From Pseudomonadota bacterium (GTDB lineage Bacteria > Pseudomonadota > Gammaproteobacteria > Magnimaribacterales > D2472): a DNA stretch of 64,000 nt. The translations under genes and the position numbers were made by a program. Below the pieces are notes generated by a model. It made no database searches and was not told the DNA's origin. It worked only from the letters and a program-made list of their open reading frames with translations. This document shows positions 9,609 through 19,117 of this stretch, one piece after another (positions within the stretch are counted from its first letter, which is position 1; every line of letters begins with the position of its first letter). Where the stretch lies: assembly GCA_028344535.1 (NCBI GenBank), contig JAOMBK010000003.1, positions 48,365-112,364 on the forward strand, read 5' to 3'.

Positions 9609-10897
9609 TGAATCTTGAAGCCATATTTTCAAATTTAGGTATTTTTAGCTTAACATCAGGTCAATCAATCATGTTGGTAGTAGGCTTGGTTATACTTTAC
9701 TTGGCAATCAGCAAAAAATTTGAACCTTTGTTGTTATTGCCGATTGGTTTTGGAGCAATTCTTACAAATATTCCTGAAATTGGTCTAGCTCTCAGCCCAA
9801 TAGAAAAACTGATTTATTTTTCAAACCCTGATGAATTAGCTGGAGCCCTGTCTTTGATTGTAATTGGTGAGGCTGAGTCTTTATCTGCATTCTTAAAAAC
9901 AGCCTCCCATTCTCAGTTATGGTTGCTCAATGAATATGCTGCTGAGTTAGGATATAAAGCTGGCATTTTAAATACTTTTTATTCTGTAGCAATTGGTTCA
10001 GGAGTTGCGCCTTTGGTAATATTTATGGGCGTAGGCGCCATGACAGATTTTGGACCAATGTTAGCCAATCCCAAAACATTAATTTTGGGAGCTGCTGCTC
10101 AATTTGGTATTTTTGCAACAGTTGTTGGGGCTTTGATTTTAAATAAGTTTGGAGTAGTTTCATTTACACTCAAACAAGCAGCGGCAACTGGTATTATTGG
10201 TGGAGCCGATGGACCAACTGCAATCTATGTCTCTTCTATTTTAGCGCCAGAACTTCTTGGTGCGATTGCTGTAGCTGCATATTCCTACATGGCCCTAGTA
10301 CCTCTAATTCAGCCTCCAATTATGAGACTGCTTACCTCTCGAAAAGAAAGGGTTATTCGCATGGTTCAATTAAGAGGGGTTTCTCAAAAAGAAAAAATAA
10401 TTTTTCCAATAATTTTGGTTTTTCTCGTAGGCATGATGCTTCCTAGTGCAGCTCCTTTAATTGGAATGTTTTGTTTTGGAAACCTTATGAGAGAATCTCT
10501 TGTGGTGGAGAGGTTGAGTGAGGTTGTGCAAAATTCACTTATTAATATGGTTACCATTTTCTTAGGTTTGGCTGTTGGATCAAAGCTTGCAGCAGACCAA
10601 TTCCTCACTCCTGAAACCCTTGGAATCCTTTCTCTAGGCATCATAGCTTTCTCAATAGGAACAGCTTCAGGTATTTTGATGGCCAAGCTAATGAATATTT
10701 TAAGCGCAAATAAAATAAATCCTCTGATAGGTGCTGCTGGTGTTTCTGCAGTTCCTATGGCTGCTAGAGTTGTTAATAAAGTGGGCCTAGAAAATGATTC
10801 TCAAAATTTTCTATTAATGCACGCCATGGGTCCTAATGTTGCAGGAGTAATTGGTTCCGCAGTGGCTGCTGGAGTCATGATTCAACTTCTAGCTTAA
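9608..10897 (+). CDS. oadB: Oxaloacetate decarboxylase beta subunit (Na+-translocating)
   Basis: A 429-residue polytopic membrane protein of the OadB/GcdB/MmdB family, which decarboxylates carboxybiotin and exports Na+. Landmarks are [18 protein letters not shown] (with the Asp equivalent to Klebsiella Asp203), [13 protein letters not shown], and the C-terminal [18 protein letters not shown] and [18 protein letters not shown]. Its ATG overlaps the oadA stop (TAATG). The pump would link oxaloacetate disposal to a sodium-motive force, useful for Na+-coupled uptake in seawater. Confidence 0.96.
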   Translation: MNLEAIFSNLGIFSLTSGQSIMLVVGLVILYLAISKKFEPLLLLPIGFGAILTNIPEIGLALSPIEKLIYFSNPDELAGALSLIVIGEAESLSAFLKTASHSQLWLLNEYAAELGYKAGILNTFYSVAIGSGVAPLVIFMGVGAMTDFGPMLANPKTLILGAAAQFGIFATVVGALILNKFGVVSFTLKQAAATGIIGGADGPTAIYVSSILAPELLGAIAVAAYSYMALVPLIQPPIMRLLTSRKERVIRMVQLRGVSQKEKIIFPIILVFLVGMMLPSAAPLIGMFCFGNLMRESLVVERLSEVVQNSLINMVTIFLGLAVGSKLAADQFLTPETLGILSLGIIAFSIGTASGILMAKLMNILSANKINPLIGAAGVSAVPMAARVVNKVGLENDSQNFLLMHAMGPNVAGVIGSAVAAGVMIQLLA

Positions 10898-10901
10898 TGC
10901 T

Positions 10902-12035
10902 ATGGATCCTTTCAAAGATATTCGACCTTACACTGATGCAGAAGTAGCTGAAGTCCTTAGATCACTGACGTCCAATCCCTCAGTTTTAAAAGCCTTAATT
11001 GGATTACAATTTCCTGGAGTTATTTCAAACATTCCTTTTGTTAAGTTTTTTATAAAACAAAAGCTAATTTCTAAAGCTAGAACCATCAATACCATCGATG
11101 ATTATCAACAAGTTTTTAAGGGCTTGATGGAAAAAGTAGTCCAAGAATCCATATCAACTTTTTCTGTTAATGGACTGAATAAATTAAATCAACAGGATAG
11201 CTATTTATATATTTCTAATCATAGAGATATATCTCTGGATGCAGCTTTGCTTGCTCTAAATCTTTATCAATCTGGCTTCAAAACATTCAATATTGCGGTT
11301 GGTAATAATCTTATGGAAGAGACATGGGCCTCAGATTTATTTAGATTGAACAAAAGCTTTATCATTCAAAGATCCGGTGGAACCAAAAAAGAAATTTACT
11401 CTGGTTTGTCACTAGCTTCACAATTTATTTATCAAAGTATTTTTCAAGATAATGATTCTATATGGATTGCGCAAAAGCAGGGAAGGGCAAAGGACGGTAT
11501 AGATGCAACAGATCCAGCATTGTTAAAGATGATTCATTTAACAAAGAGAAAATCTCAATCTGTAGCCAATTATTTTAATTCTTTAAAAGTTGTTCCGGTA
11601 TCCATTTCTTATGAATATGATCCTAATGATCAATTAAAAGCGAAAGAGCTGTATTCCTCCCAATCAAATAGTGCTTATATAAAAGAGAAGGATGAGGATC
11701 TTAGAAGTATTGCTAATGGAATAACTGGATTTAAGGGCAACGTAAACATCAATCTTTCAGAGCCTATGACATTTGACGAGAATGATGACTATCAAACCAT
11801 TGCAGAGAAAATAACGCACTCAATAGTTGCAATGTATGAGCTTCATCCAACGAACTATGCTGCTTGTAATCTCATGGAAATGAATTTTCAGGATCAAGGC
11901 CAATACACTCAAAAGGAAATTAAGCAGGCTCAAGCAAAGCTAGAAGACAGGCTGAAAAGCTTAGAGAAAGGCGCACGTTCAAAATTACTTGAACAATACG
12001 CCAATCCTGTTATTAGAAAACTTAAATTAAGTTAG
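10902..12035 (+). CDS. 1-acylglycerol-3-phosphate acyltransferase-like protein (PlsC superfamily)
   Basis: A 377-residue protein with an LPLAT-type acyltransferase core. The acceptor motif is SNHRDISLD near residue 105, in which the second Asp sits five residues after His rather than the canonical four (HX4D). The block IAQKQGRAKDG near 195 fits the donor-binding region, where classical PlsC has FPEGTRS. N-terminal and C-terminal extensions are helical, with no clear signal peptide. It follows oadB by 4 bp and overlaps the convergent amt stop by 4 bp. A phospholipid or lipid acyl transfer is likely; the exact acceptor is unknown. Confidence 0.75.
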   Translation: MDPFKDIRPYTDAEVAEVLRSLTSNPSVLKALIGLQFPGVISNIPFVKFFIKQKLISKARTINTIDDYQQVFKGLMEKVVQESISTFSVNGLNKLNQQDSYLYISNHRDISLDAALLALNLYQSGFKTFNIAVGNNLMEETWASDLFRLNKSFIIQRSGGTKKEIYSGLSLASQFIYQSIFQDNDSIWIAQKQGRAKDGIDATDPALLKMIHLTKRKSQSVANYFNSLKVVPVSISYEYDPNDQLKAKELYSSQSNSAYIKEKDEDLRSIANGITGFKGNVNINLSEPMTFDENDDYQTIAEKITHSIVAMYELHPTNYAACNLMEMNFQDQGQYTQKEIKQAQAKLEDRLKSLEKGARSKLLEQYANPVIRKLKLS

Positions 12036-13318
12036 CTTGAGTAATATCCGCTTTCATTATGTTCGGTTAAGTCTAAACCTTCATGCTCACTTTCATCGCT
12101 TACTCTTAAATCTGCAAGCATCGAGGTGATTTTCAAAGCAACCCAAGAAAATACTAAAGTCCAGAGGCATATAACCACAACACCTTGAAATTGAATCATA
12201 AATTGATCAAAGACAGATGGATCGAATCCTGCTGCTCCTGCCCCAAGAAAGCCATCTGGCTTACCTATAAAGGCTAGCATTAAAATACCTAAAATACCTC
12301 CAACGCCGTGCACAGGGAAGACATCAAGTGAGTCATCAATTTTGAAAAAACCTTTAATCATCTGCGTTGCATAGAAGCAGATAAGTCCAGCTAAAAGACC
12401 AATCAGCAATGCCCCTTGAGGACCAACTGTTCCAGATGCAGGTGTAATAGTCGCTAAACCTGCAACCATTCCTGTTGCTATACCGACAACTGTTGGTTTG
12501 CCTGTTTTAACCCATTCAACTGTCATCCATGTTAAGGCTCCAACTGCAGCACTAATATGAGTCACCAGAATAGCCATAGCAGCACTTGAATCAGCAGCAA
12601 CAGCACTTCCACCGTTAAAGCCAAACCAACCCACCCACAGCATTGCAGCTCCCATGACAACCATGGGTCTGTTATGTGGCACTAATGATCCTCCTGGAAA
12701 ACCTTTTCTAGGCCCAAGCATCATGGCAGCAACCAAAGCACCAACTCCGCAAGTAGCATGAACCACTAATCCGCCAGCAAAATCAATCACCCCGATACTA
12801 CCGAGATAGCCACCACCCCAAACCATATGGCATGCAGGTAAATAAACTAAAGTTACCCATAGAACAGTAAAAATGCACATAGCGCTAAATTTCATTCTCT
12901 CAGCAAATGCACCTACTACTAAAGCTGGTGTGATGATTGCAAATGTCATTTGGAATACAACAAATAAGCTTTCAGGTAAGGTTCCCGATGCCGAATCTCT
13001 CGTTAAACTCGACAAGAAAAGAGCGTCAGTTCCCCCAATAATAGAGCCATTACCTGTGAAGGCTAAGCTATACCCATAAACAACCCAAACCACAGACACG
13101 ATGCAGCAAATTGCAAAACATTGCATTAGCACAGATAAAACATTTTGCGATCTAACAAGTCCTCCATAGAAAAGTGCCAATCCAGGAAGGGTCATAAATA
13201 AGACCAAAGCAGTGGCAGTCAGGATCCATGCTGTATCTCCAGAATTGATTTCAGACGAGAGAACAGCCGGAGACAAAAGAGTGGCAAGTGTAATAAGACA
13301 GTAATTAAATAATTTCAT
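12032..13318 (-). CDS. amtB: Ammonium transporter (Amt), signal-peptide type
   Basis: A 428-residue Amt channel. It begins with a cleavable-looking signal sequence (MKLFNYCLITLATLLSPAVLSS), as in E. coli AmtB, followed by 11 TM helices. The pore twin histidines are in GGLVVHATCGVG and FPVHGVGGILG; GWFGFNGGSA is the family signature. The C-terminal RVSDESEHEGLDLTEH is the conserved tail that contacts P-II and closes the channel. It lies 12 bp downstream of glnK and shares its sigma-54 promoter at 13707-13722. It would be expressed under nitrogen limitation and gated by the uridylylation state of P-II. Confidence 0.95.
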   Translation of the reverse strand: MKLFNYCLITLATLLSPAVLSSEINSGDTAWILTATALVLFMTLPGLALFYGGLVRSQNVLSVLMQCFAICCIVSVVWVVYGYSLAFTGNGSIIGGTDALFLSSLTRDSASGTLPESLFVVFQMTFAIITPALVVGAFAERMKFSAMCIFTVLWVTLVYLPACHMVWGGGYLGSIGVIDFAGGLVVHATCGVGALVAAMMLGPRKGFPGGSLVPHNRPMVVMGAAMLWVGWFGFNGGSAVAADSSAAMAILVTHISAAVGALTWMTVEWVKTGKPTVVGIATGMVAGLATITPASGTVGPQGALLIGLLAGLICFYATQMIKGFFKIDDSLDVFPVHGVGGILGILMLAFIGKPDGFLGAGAAGFDPSVFDQFMIQFQGVVVICLWTLVFSWVALKITSMLADLRVSDESEHEGLDLTEHNESGYYSS

Positions 13319-13330
13319 TTTTTCTCCTTG

Positions 13331-13722
<392 letters not shown>

Positions 13723-13780
13723 ATTTATAATGAGTTATTTGATACTTTTAGGGAGGGTTTTAAAAGAATCTTATTTTATT

Positions 13781-13797
13781 TGCACTCTTTTGATGCA
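13781..13797. promoter_or_regulatory. Candidate NtrC binding site
   Basis: The 17-bp sequence TGCACTCTTTTGATGCA matches the dyad TGCAC-N7-GTGCA with a single mismatch. It lies roughly 60 bp upstream of the sigma-54 -24 element of glnK, a normal enhancer distance. Only one such site is seen, whereas many Ntr promoters have two. Confidence 0.55.
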
Positions 13798-13800
13798 ACT

Positions 13801-13830
13801 AATAGCCGCCAACGAATATTGACGGCTATT
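13801..13830 (-). terminator. Stem-loop after second amt operon
   Basis: AATAGCCG...CGGCTATT forms a 12-bp stem with one mismatch and a six-base loop, just past the stop of the second ammonium transporter. On the minus strand it has no downstream T-run, so it may be a Rho-assisted or mRNA-stabilising hairpin. It separates the two Ntr operons and sits next to the NtrC-like site. Confidence 0.5.
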
Positions 13831-13842
13831 ATAATGAGTTTC

Positions 13843-15123
13843 TTATTTAAACTCTGGGTAAGCTTCAACTCCTATTTCTGACGCGTCAAGCCCAAGCGCT
13901 TGCTCTTCATCAGTTGCTCTTATAGGTGTAATCATATTGATTAAGTAAACAACTCCATAGCTAGCCATGAAACCAAAACCAGCAATTGAAATAACACCAA
14001 CTAGTTGAATCAAGTAAGATGCATCTGGATTAGTAAATGGAACAACCATTACACCAAAGATGCCTACAATACCGTGAGCAGAGATTGCTCCAACCGGATC
14101 ATCAACTTTGAGTTTAGAATCAAAGAACAGGATAGATGCATAAACTAATAGACCGCCTAGAAATCCAATGATTACAGACTCTCCACCGCTTGGAGCACTT
14201 GGTCCAGCTGTTATTGCAACTAAACCTGCAATAGCACCATTAATAACCATAGTCACATCGCTTTTTCCAGTCATTACTAGACTTAGTACCAACGCTCCTA
14301 TGACTCCACCAGCTGCTGCCATATTAGTATTCAAGAAGACCTGGCTAACAGCTATTGCACTTGCTTCATCACTGATAACAAGTTCTGAGCCACCATTAAA
14401 ACCAAACCAACCCAACCAAAGAATAAGAACGCCTAATGCTGCTAATGGAATATTAGATCCAGGCATAGGGTTGATGGAACCATCAGCGCCATATTTACCA
14501 TTTCTTGCACCAAGCAAAGTTACAACTCCAAGAGCTGCAGCCGCACCAAGCAGGTGAACGGTTCCTGAGCCGGCATAATCAGAGTAGCCAAGAACGCTTA
14601 AGAAGCCGCCGCCCCAATTCCAGTATCCTTGAATTGGATAGATAAAGGCTGTCAATATTACTGTAAAGATAAAGAAGGGTATTAACTTCATTCTTCCAGC
14701 AACAGCACCTGAAACAATTGACATAGCAGTGGCAACAAACACAACCTGAAAAAAGAAGTCAGCTTGTTGAGAGTAATCCATTCCATATGCCATGCCTATT
14801 TCTTCAAGAGGCATATCAGCGCTTAGACCCCAAGATGTTGCAATGGCTGGTAAAATTCCATATGAAACAGCTTCACCCGCTTCATCAAGTCCGCCAGCGA
14901 TAGCAAATATGGCATCTGCTGGATACATCAAAGCAAAACCACAAACAAGGTACATAACGCATGCTATTGAGAATAAACCAAGATTTTTAGTAACGATTTC
15001 AGAAACATCTTTCTTTTGAACTAAACCTGCTTCAAGCATGGTAAATCCAGCGGCCATCCACATGACCAATGCTCCTGACATAATTGCGTAGAAAGTATCT
15101 AATGCAAATTTTATTTCTTCCAT
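13843..15123 (-). CDS. Ammonium transporter (second Amt)
   Basis: A 426-residue Amt without a signal peptide (MEEIKFALDTFYAIMSGALV), so a different subclass from the neighbouring AmtB. Pore histidines are in GSGTVHLLGAAAALG and AISAHGIVGIFG. GWFGFNGGSELV is the family signature and the C-terminal RATDEEQALGLDASEIG tail is conserved for P-II docking. It is the last gene of a torF-glnK-amt operon, 14 bp behind its own P-II gene. The divergence from the first Amt suggests different affinity or regulation rather than a recent duplication. Confidence 0.94.
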   Translation of the reverse strand: MEEIKFALDTFYAIMSGALVMWMAAGFTMLEAGLVQKKDVSEIVTKNLGLFSIACVMYLVCGFALMYPADAIFAIAGGLDEAGEAVSYGILPAIATSWGLSADMPLEEIGMAYGMDYSQQADFFFQVVFVATAMSIVSGAVAGRMKLIPFFIFTVILTAFIYPIQGYWNWGGGFLSVLGYSDYAGSGTVHLLGAAAALGVVTLLGARNGKYGADGSINPMPGSNIPLAALGVLILWLGWFGFNGGSELVISDEASAIAVSQVFLNTNMAAAGGVIGALVLSLVMTGKSDVTMVINGAIAGLVAITAGPSAPSGGESVIIGFLGGLLVYASILFFDSKLKVDDPVGAISAHGIVGIFGVMVVPFTNPDASYLIQLVGVISIAGFGFMASYGVVYLINMITPIRATDEEQALGLDASEIGVEAYPEFK

Positions 15124-15137
15124 ATTAATCTCCTTAA

Positions 15138-15479
<342 letters not shown>

Positions 15480-16070
15480 TTATAGGCTTGCTGAAATTGA
15501 AAAGAAGATACCGTCTTCATCAGCGCCGTATCCTCCATCACTAAAGTCATATGCGGTAATACCGCAGTCAAATGATCCACAAGTAAAACCATAACTTACC
15601 GTTGTGTTATCACCGTAATCATCATATTCCCCGTAGGCAACGGAGACAGGACCAAAGGCATATGAAAATTCTGTGTAATCAGGCGCACCATCTTGTCCAG
15701 AAGCTAGCGTTACTCCAAAGTCTCCAAAGCTCAGCCCTAGATAGATTTCTTCAAAATCAAGACCGGTTTGGTTTTCAGGGTAATCAAAAGCGATATATCC
15801 TATGTCAACACCAACCTCACCAAGCGAAAATCCGTAGCCAGCGTAATAATCTAATTCACTTCCGGCACCATCATTAAAATTGACGTTTGATCCCCAAATG
15901 CCAGCATAGAAACCAGACTCAGATTCAAAATCAAAACCGCCTTGTATTGCAGGACCATCGCTTTGTGTCATTCCTCTCCAGACATAATCTGAAGCAAAAG
16001 CAACATTTGCGCTTACTGACGCAAAAGAGGGCATGGCAAGCATACCAACCAGTAAAAACAATCTTTTCAT
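15480..16070 (-). CDS. TorF-family putative porin (Gcw_chp)
   Basis: A 196-residue exported protein with a signal peptide ending about FASVSA. The mature start SANVAFASDYVWRGMTQSDGPAIQ is the hallmark of the Gcw_chp/TorF family of small outer-membrane beta-barrels. Alternating aromatic/polar strands continue to a final FFSISASL typical of barrel C-termini. It is first in the operon with glnK and amt, behind a sigma-54 promoter, so it is probably an outer-membrane pore for ammonium or small nitrogen compounds made under N limitation. Context-based role; family function is not well established. Confidence 0.82.
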   Translation of the reverse strand: MKRLFLLVGMLAMPSFASVSANVAFASDYVWRGMTQSDGPAIQGGFDFESESGFYAGIWGSNVNFNDGAGSELDYYAGYGFSLGEVGVDIGYIAFDYPENQTGLDFEEIYLGLSFGDFGVTLASGQDGAPDYTEFSYAFGPVSVAYGEYDDYGDNTTVSYGFTCGSFDCGITAYDFSDGGYGADEDGIFFSISASL

Positions 16071-16110
16071 AATTTCTCCTATATTTTTTATGAAGTTACA
16101 TAATTAGTAA

Positions 16111-16126
16111 TGCAATTATTGTGCCA
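16111..16126 (-). promoter_or_regulatory. Sigma-54 promoter of torF-glnK-amt
   Basis: On the minus strand the sequence is TGGCAC-AATAA-TTGCA, an exact match to TGGCAC-N5-TTGCW. It lies about 40 bp upstream of the torF ATG, a spacing almost identical to that of the other Ntr promoter in this window. No convincing NtrC dyad is visible upstream; the space is only 75 bp before the divergent SDR gene. Confidence 0.9.
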
Positions 16127-16201
16127 ATAATTTTTTACACTTTTAATATGATCATTTTTTAAATAGCTAGGTATAATTCTTTTTCAACATGGAGATAATC
16201 A

Positions 16202-16972
16202 ATGGAACTAAAAGATAAAGTTATAGCAATTACGGGTGGTGCATCAGGCTTAGGTGAAGCATCAACCAGACACTTTGTATCTAAAGGTGCAAAAGTCATG
16301 ATTCTTGATATTAACGATGATAATGCAAAGGCGATTTGTGATGAGCTGGGTGATGACAAAGTTAAATATGTAAATACGAACATTATGGAAGAGGAGCCCG
16401 TAAAGGATGCCATGTCAAAAATTGAAGAGGCGTTTGGTAAATTGCATGTTGCAATTAATTGTGCTGGCACAGGCTATGGCGCAAGAATTATTGGTAAAGA
16501 TGCACCTCATCCATTAGATCATTTTAAATTTATCATTGATTTAAATTTAGTTGGAACATTTAATGTCATGCGTTTAGCTGCTGAGCTTATGGATAAAAAT
16601 GAAGCGGGTGAGGATGGTGAAAAGGGCGTAATTATAAATACTGCATCCATAGCAGGCTATGAAGGTCAAATTGGACAATCAGCCTATAGTGCCTCAAAAG
16701 CCGGTGTTATTGGCTTAACTCTAACTGCTGCTAGAGATTTGGCAAGACATGGGATTAGAGTTAACACTATTGCACCAGGAATCTTCGATACTCCTTTAAT
16801 GAAAATGGCTCCTGATAAGGTAAGAGACCCATTGCTTGATTCAACTCAGTTTCCTCATAGGTTTGGTATTCCATCTGAATTTGGTAATTTGGCTGCCCAT
16901 ATAGTTGAAAATACATACTTGAATGGCGAAACAATTCGACTTGATTCAGCCATGAGAATGAAGCCAAGATAA
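16202..16972 (+). CDS. Short-chain dehydrogenase, 3-hydroxyacyl-CoA dehydrogenase type-2 like
   Basis: A 256-residue SDR. The NAD-binding TGGASGLGEA glycine motif is at about residues 11-20, LDIND sets NAD preference (Asp at the end of beta-2), NCAG is near 90, and the catalytic Ser/Tyr/Lys are in NTASIAGYEGQIGQSAYSAS followed by K. The distinctive long insert with KNEAGEDGEKGVIIN and the PGIFDTPLM...FPHRFG tail match HSD10-like 3-hydroxy-2-methylacyl-CoA dehydrogenases. It overlaps the AcuI-type reductase by 1 bp. A likely extended -10 (TAGGTATAAT) lies about 30 bp upstream. Role: oxidising 3-hydroxyacyl-CoAs in the cytoplasm. Confidence 0.88.
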   Translation: MELKDKVIAITGGASGLGEASTRHFVSKGAKVMILDINDDNAKAICDELGDDKVKYVNTNIMEEEPVKDAMSKIEEAFGKLHVAINCAGTGYGARIIGKDAPHPLDHFKFIIDLNLVGTFNVMRLAAELMDKNEAGEDGEKGVIINTASIAGYEGQIGQSAYSASKAGVIGLTLTAARDLARHGIRVNTIAPGIFDTPLMKMAPDKVRDPLLDSTQFPHRFGIPSEFGNLAAHIVENTYLNGETIRLDSAMRMKPR

Positions 16973-17955
16973 TGCAATACTCGGCATATTATGTTGAGGA
17001 AAAAGACGGTACTTTTTCTGCCTCAATTTCCAAACTTGAGCTTGAAAAGCCCGCGGATGGATCTGTACAGATAAAAGTATCTCATTCTTCTCTTAATTAT
17101 AAAGATGCTCTATCAGCATCTGGGAATAAAGGGGTTACAAGAACGTATCCATTTGTCCCTGGGATTGATGCTGCAGGAACTATTACTGATGCAAATTCTT
17201 CACAATTTAATGAAGGAGACGAAGTTATAGTCACTGGTTATGACATGGGTATGAACACTCCAGGTGGTTTTGGGGAATACATTAACGTTCCAGCTGGTTG
17301 GGTTGTGAAAAAACCATCTGCTCTGACAAGTTTAGAGGCTATGTCTATAGGCACAGCTGGATTAACTGCTGCAGCTAGCGTTTTAAAAATCTATGAATCT
17401 TCACAAGAATCAGATCTGCCTGTTTTAGTATCAGGCGCCACCGGAGGCGTGGGTTCTATTGGAGTAATGCTGATGTCTAAACTGGGTAAAGAGGTTTCAG
17501 CATTAACAGGAAAATCCTCGTCGGCTGATTTTCTTAAATCTCTTGGTGCTACCAAAATAATTATGCGTGACGAATATTTAGAGGCTCCTGCTAAAGCTAT
17601 GGAGAGACCATTATTTTCATCTGCTATAGATACAGTTGGAGGAAATGTATTGAGTAAAATGCTTCCTCAAATTTCACCCCATGGTGTTGTTGCGTGTTGT
17701 GGGAATGTTGCGGGCATAGAGGTTAATACAACAGTTTTTCCATTTATCTTAAGAGGCATAACGCTTGCTGGTATTGATTCAGCAGAATCATCCCTAGCAT
17801 TCAAAACTAGTATTTGGAATAAATTTGCTGATGAATGGAATTTAGATCTTTCATCAATGATAAAAATTGTTACAAAAGAAAATTTACAGCAAGAGATTGA
17901 TCTTATCCTGCAGGGCGGTCAACAGGGTAGAGTGGTCTTAACACATGGAGAATAA
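16972..17955 (+). CDS. acuI: YhdH/AcuI-family NADPH-dependent acrylyl-CoA reductase / quinone oxidoreductase
   Basis: A 327-residue zinc-free medium-chain dehydrogenase. Visible marks are the N-terminal SSLNYKDALSASGNKGV, VPGIDAAGTI, the Rossmann GATGGVGSIGV near 160, and DTVGGNVLSKMLPQI. These are characteristic of YhdH/AcuI, which reduces acrylyl-CoA to propionyl-CoA, for example after DMSP cleavage or 3-hydroxypropionate metabolism. Coupled with the upstream hydroxyacyl-CoA dehydrogenase by a TAATG overlap. The family is established, but whether acrylyl-CoA is the real substrate here is inferred; other enoyl-CoA or quinone substrates are possible. Confidence 0.78.
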   Translation: MQYSAYYVEEKDGTFSASISKLELEKPADGSVQIKVSHSSLNYKDALSASGNKGVTRTYPFVPGIDAAGTITDANSSQFNEGDEVIVTGYDMGMNTPGGFGEYINVPAGWVVKKPSALTSLEAMSIGTAGLTAAASVLKIYESSQESDLPVLVSGATGGVGSIGVMLMSKLGKEVSALTGKSSSADFLKSLGATKIIMRDEYLEAPAKAMERPLFSSAIDTVGGNVLSKMLPQISPHGVVACCGNVAGIEVNTTVFPFILRGITLAGIDSAESSLAFKTSIWNKFADEWNLDLSSMIKIVTKENLQQEIDLILQGGQQGRVVLTHGE

Positions 17956-17957
17956 TT

Positions 17958-18089
17958 ATGTCAGATAAATATGATGAATATTTTGAATCACAAGAAGCTA
18001 ACGACGACAGCAAATCTGATTCCAGAGTTGCTCTAGTGCTAATTATAGTTTTTGTGGTAGGGATGGTTTTCTGGGTATCTGGTCAATAA
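17958..18089 (+). CDS. Small single-helix membrane protein, unknown
   Basis: A 43-residue frame with ATG 2 bp after the AcuI stop. It encodes a very acidic N-terminus (MSDKYDEYFESQEANDD) and one TM helix (about residues 27-41) before TAA. The stop abuts the convergent trxB stop exactly. GAGAATAATT upstream provides a reasonable ribosome-binding site. Acidic-tail single-TM proteins are common in streamlined genomes but I cannot name this one. Confidence 0.55.
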   Translation: MSDKYDEYFESQEANDDSKSDSRVALVLIIVFVVGMVFWVSGQ

Positions 18090-19046
<957 letters not shown>

Positions 19047-19117
19047 TTAAAGAAATTGTTATCTTTTCTAACTAAATAAGCTATATCTCAATATAATATT
19101 GATAACAGGAGTTAATC

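Noticed and set aside
13843..15123. Second Amt as a recent duplicate of the first
   Set aside because: They differ in signal peptide, loops and many core residues, so they are old paralogues or separately acquired.
16231..16245. Half NtrC site (GGTGGTGCA) inside the SDR coding start
   Set aside because: Only one half of the dyad is present and it lies within a conserved glycine-motif codon run, so it is explained by the protein.
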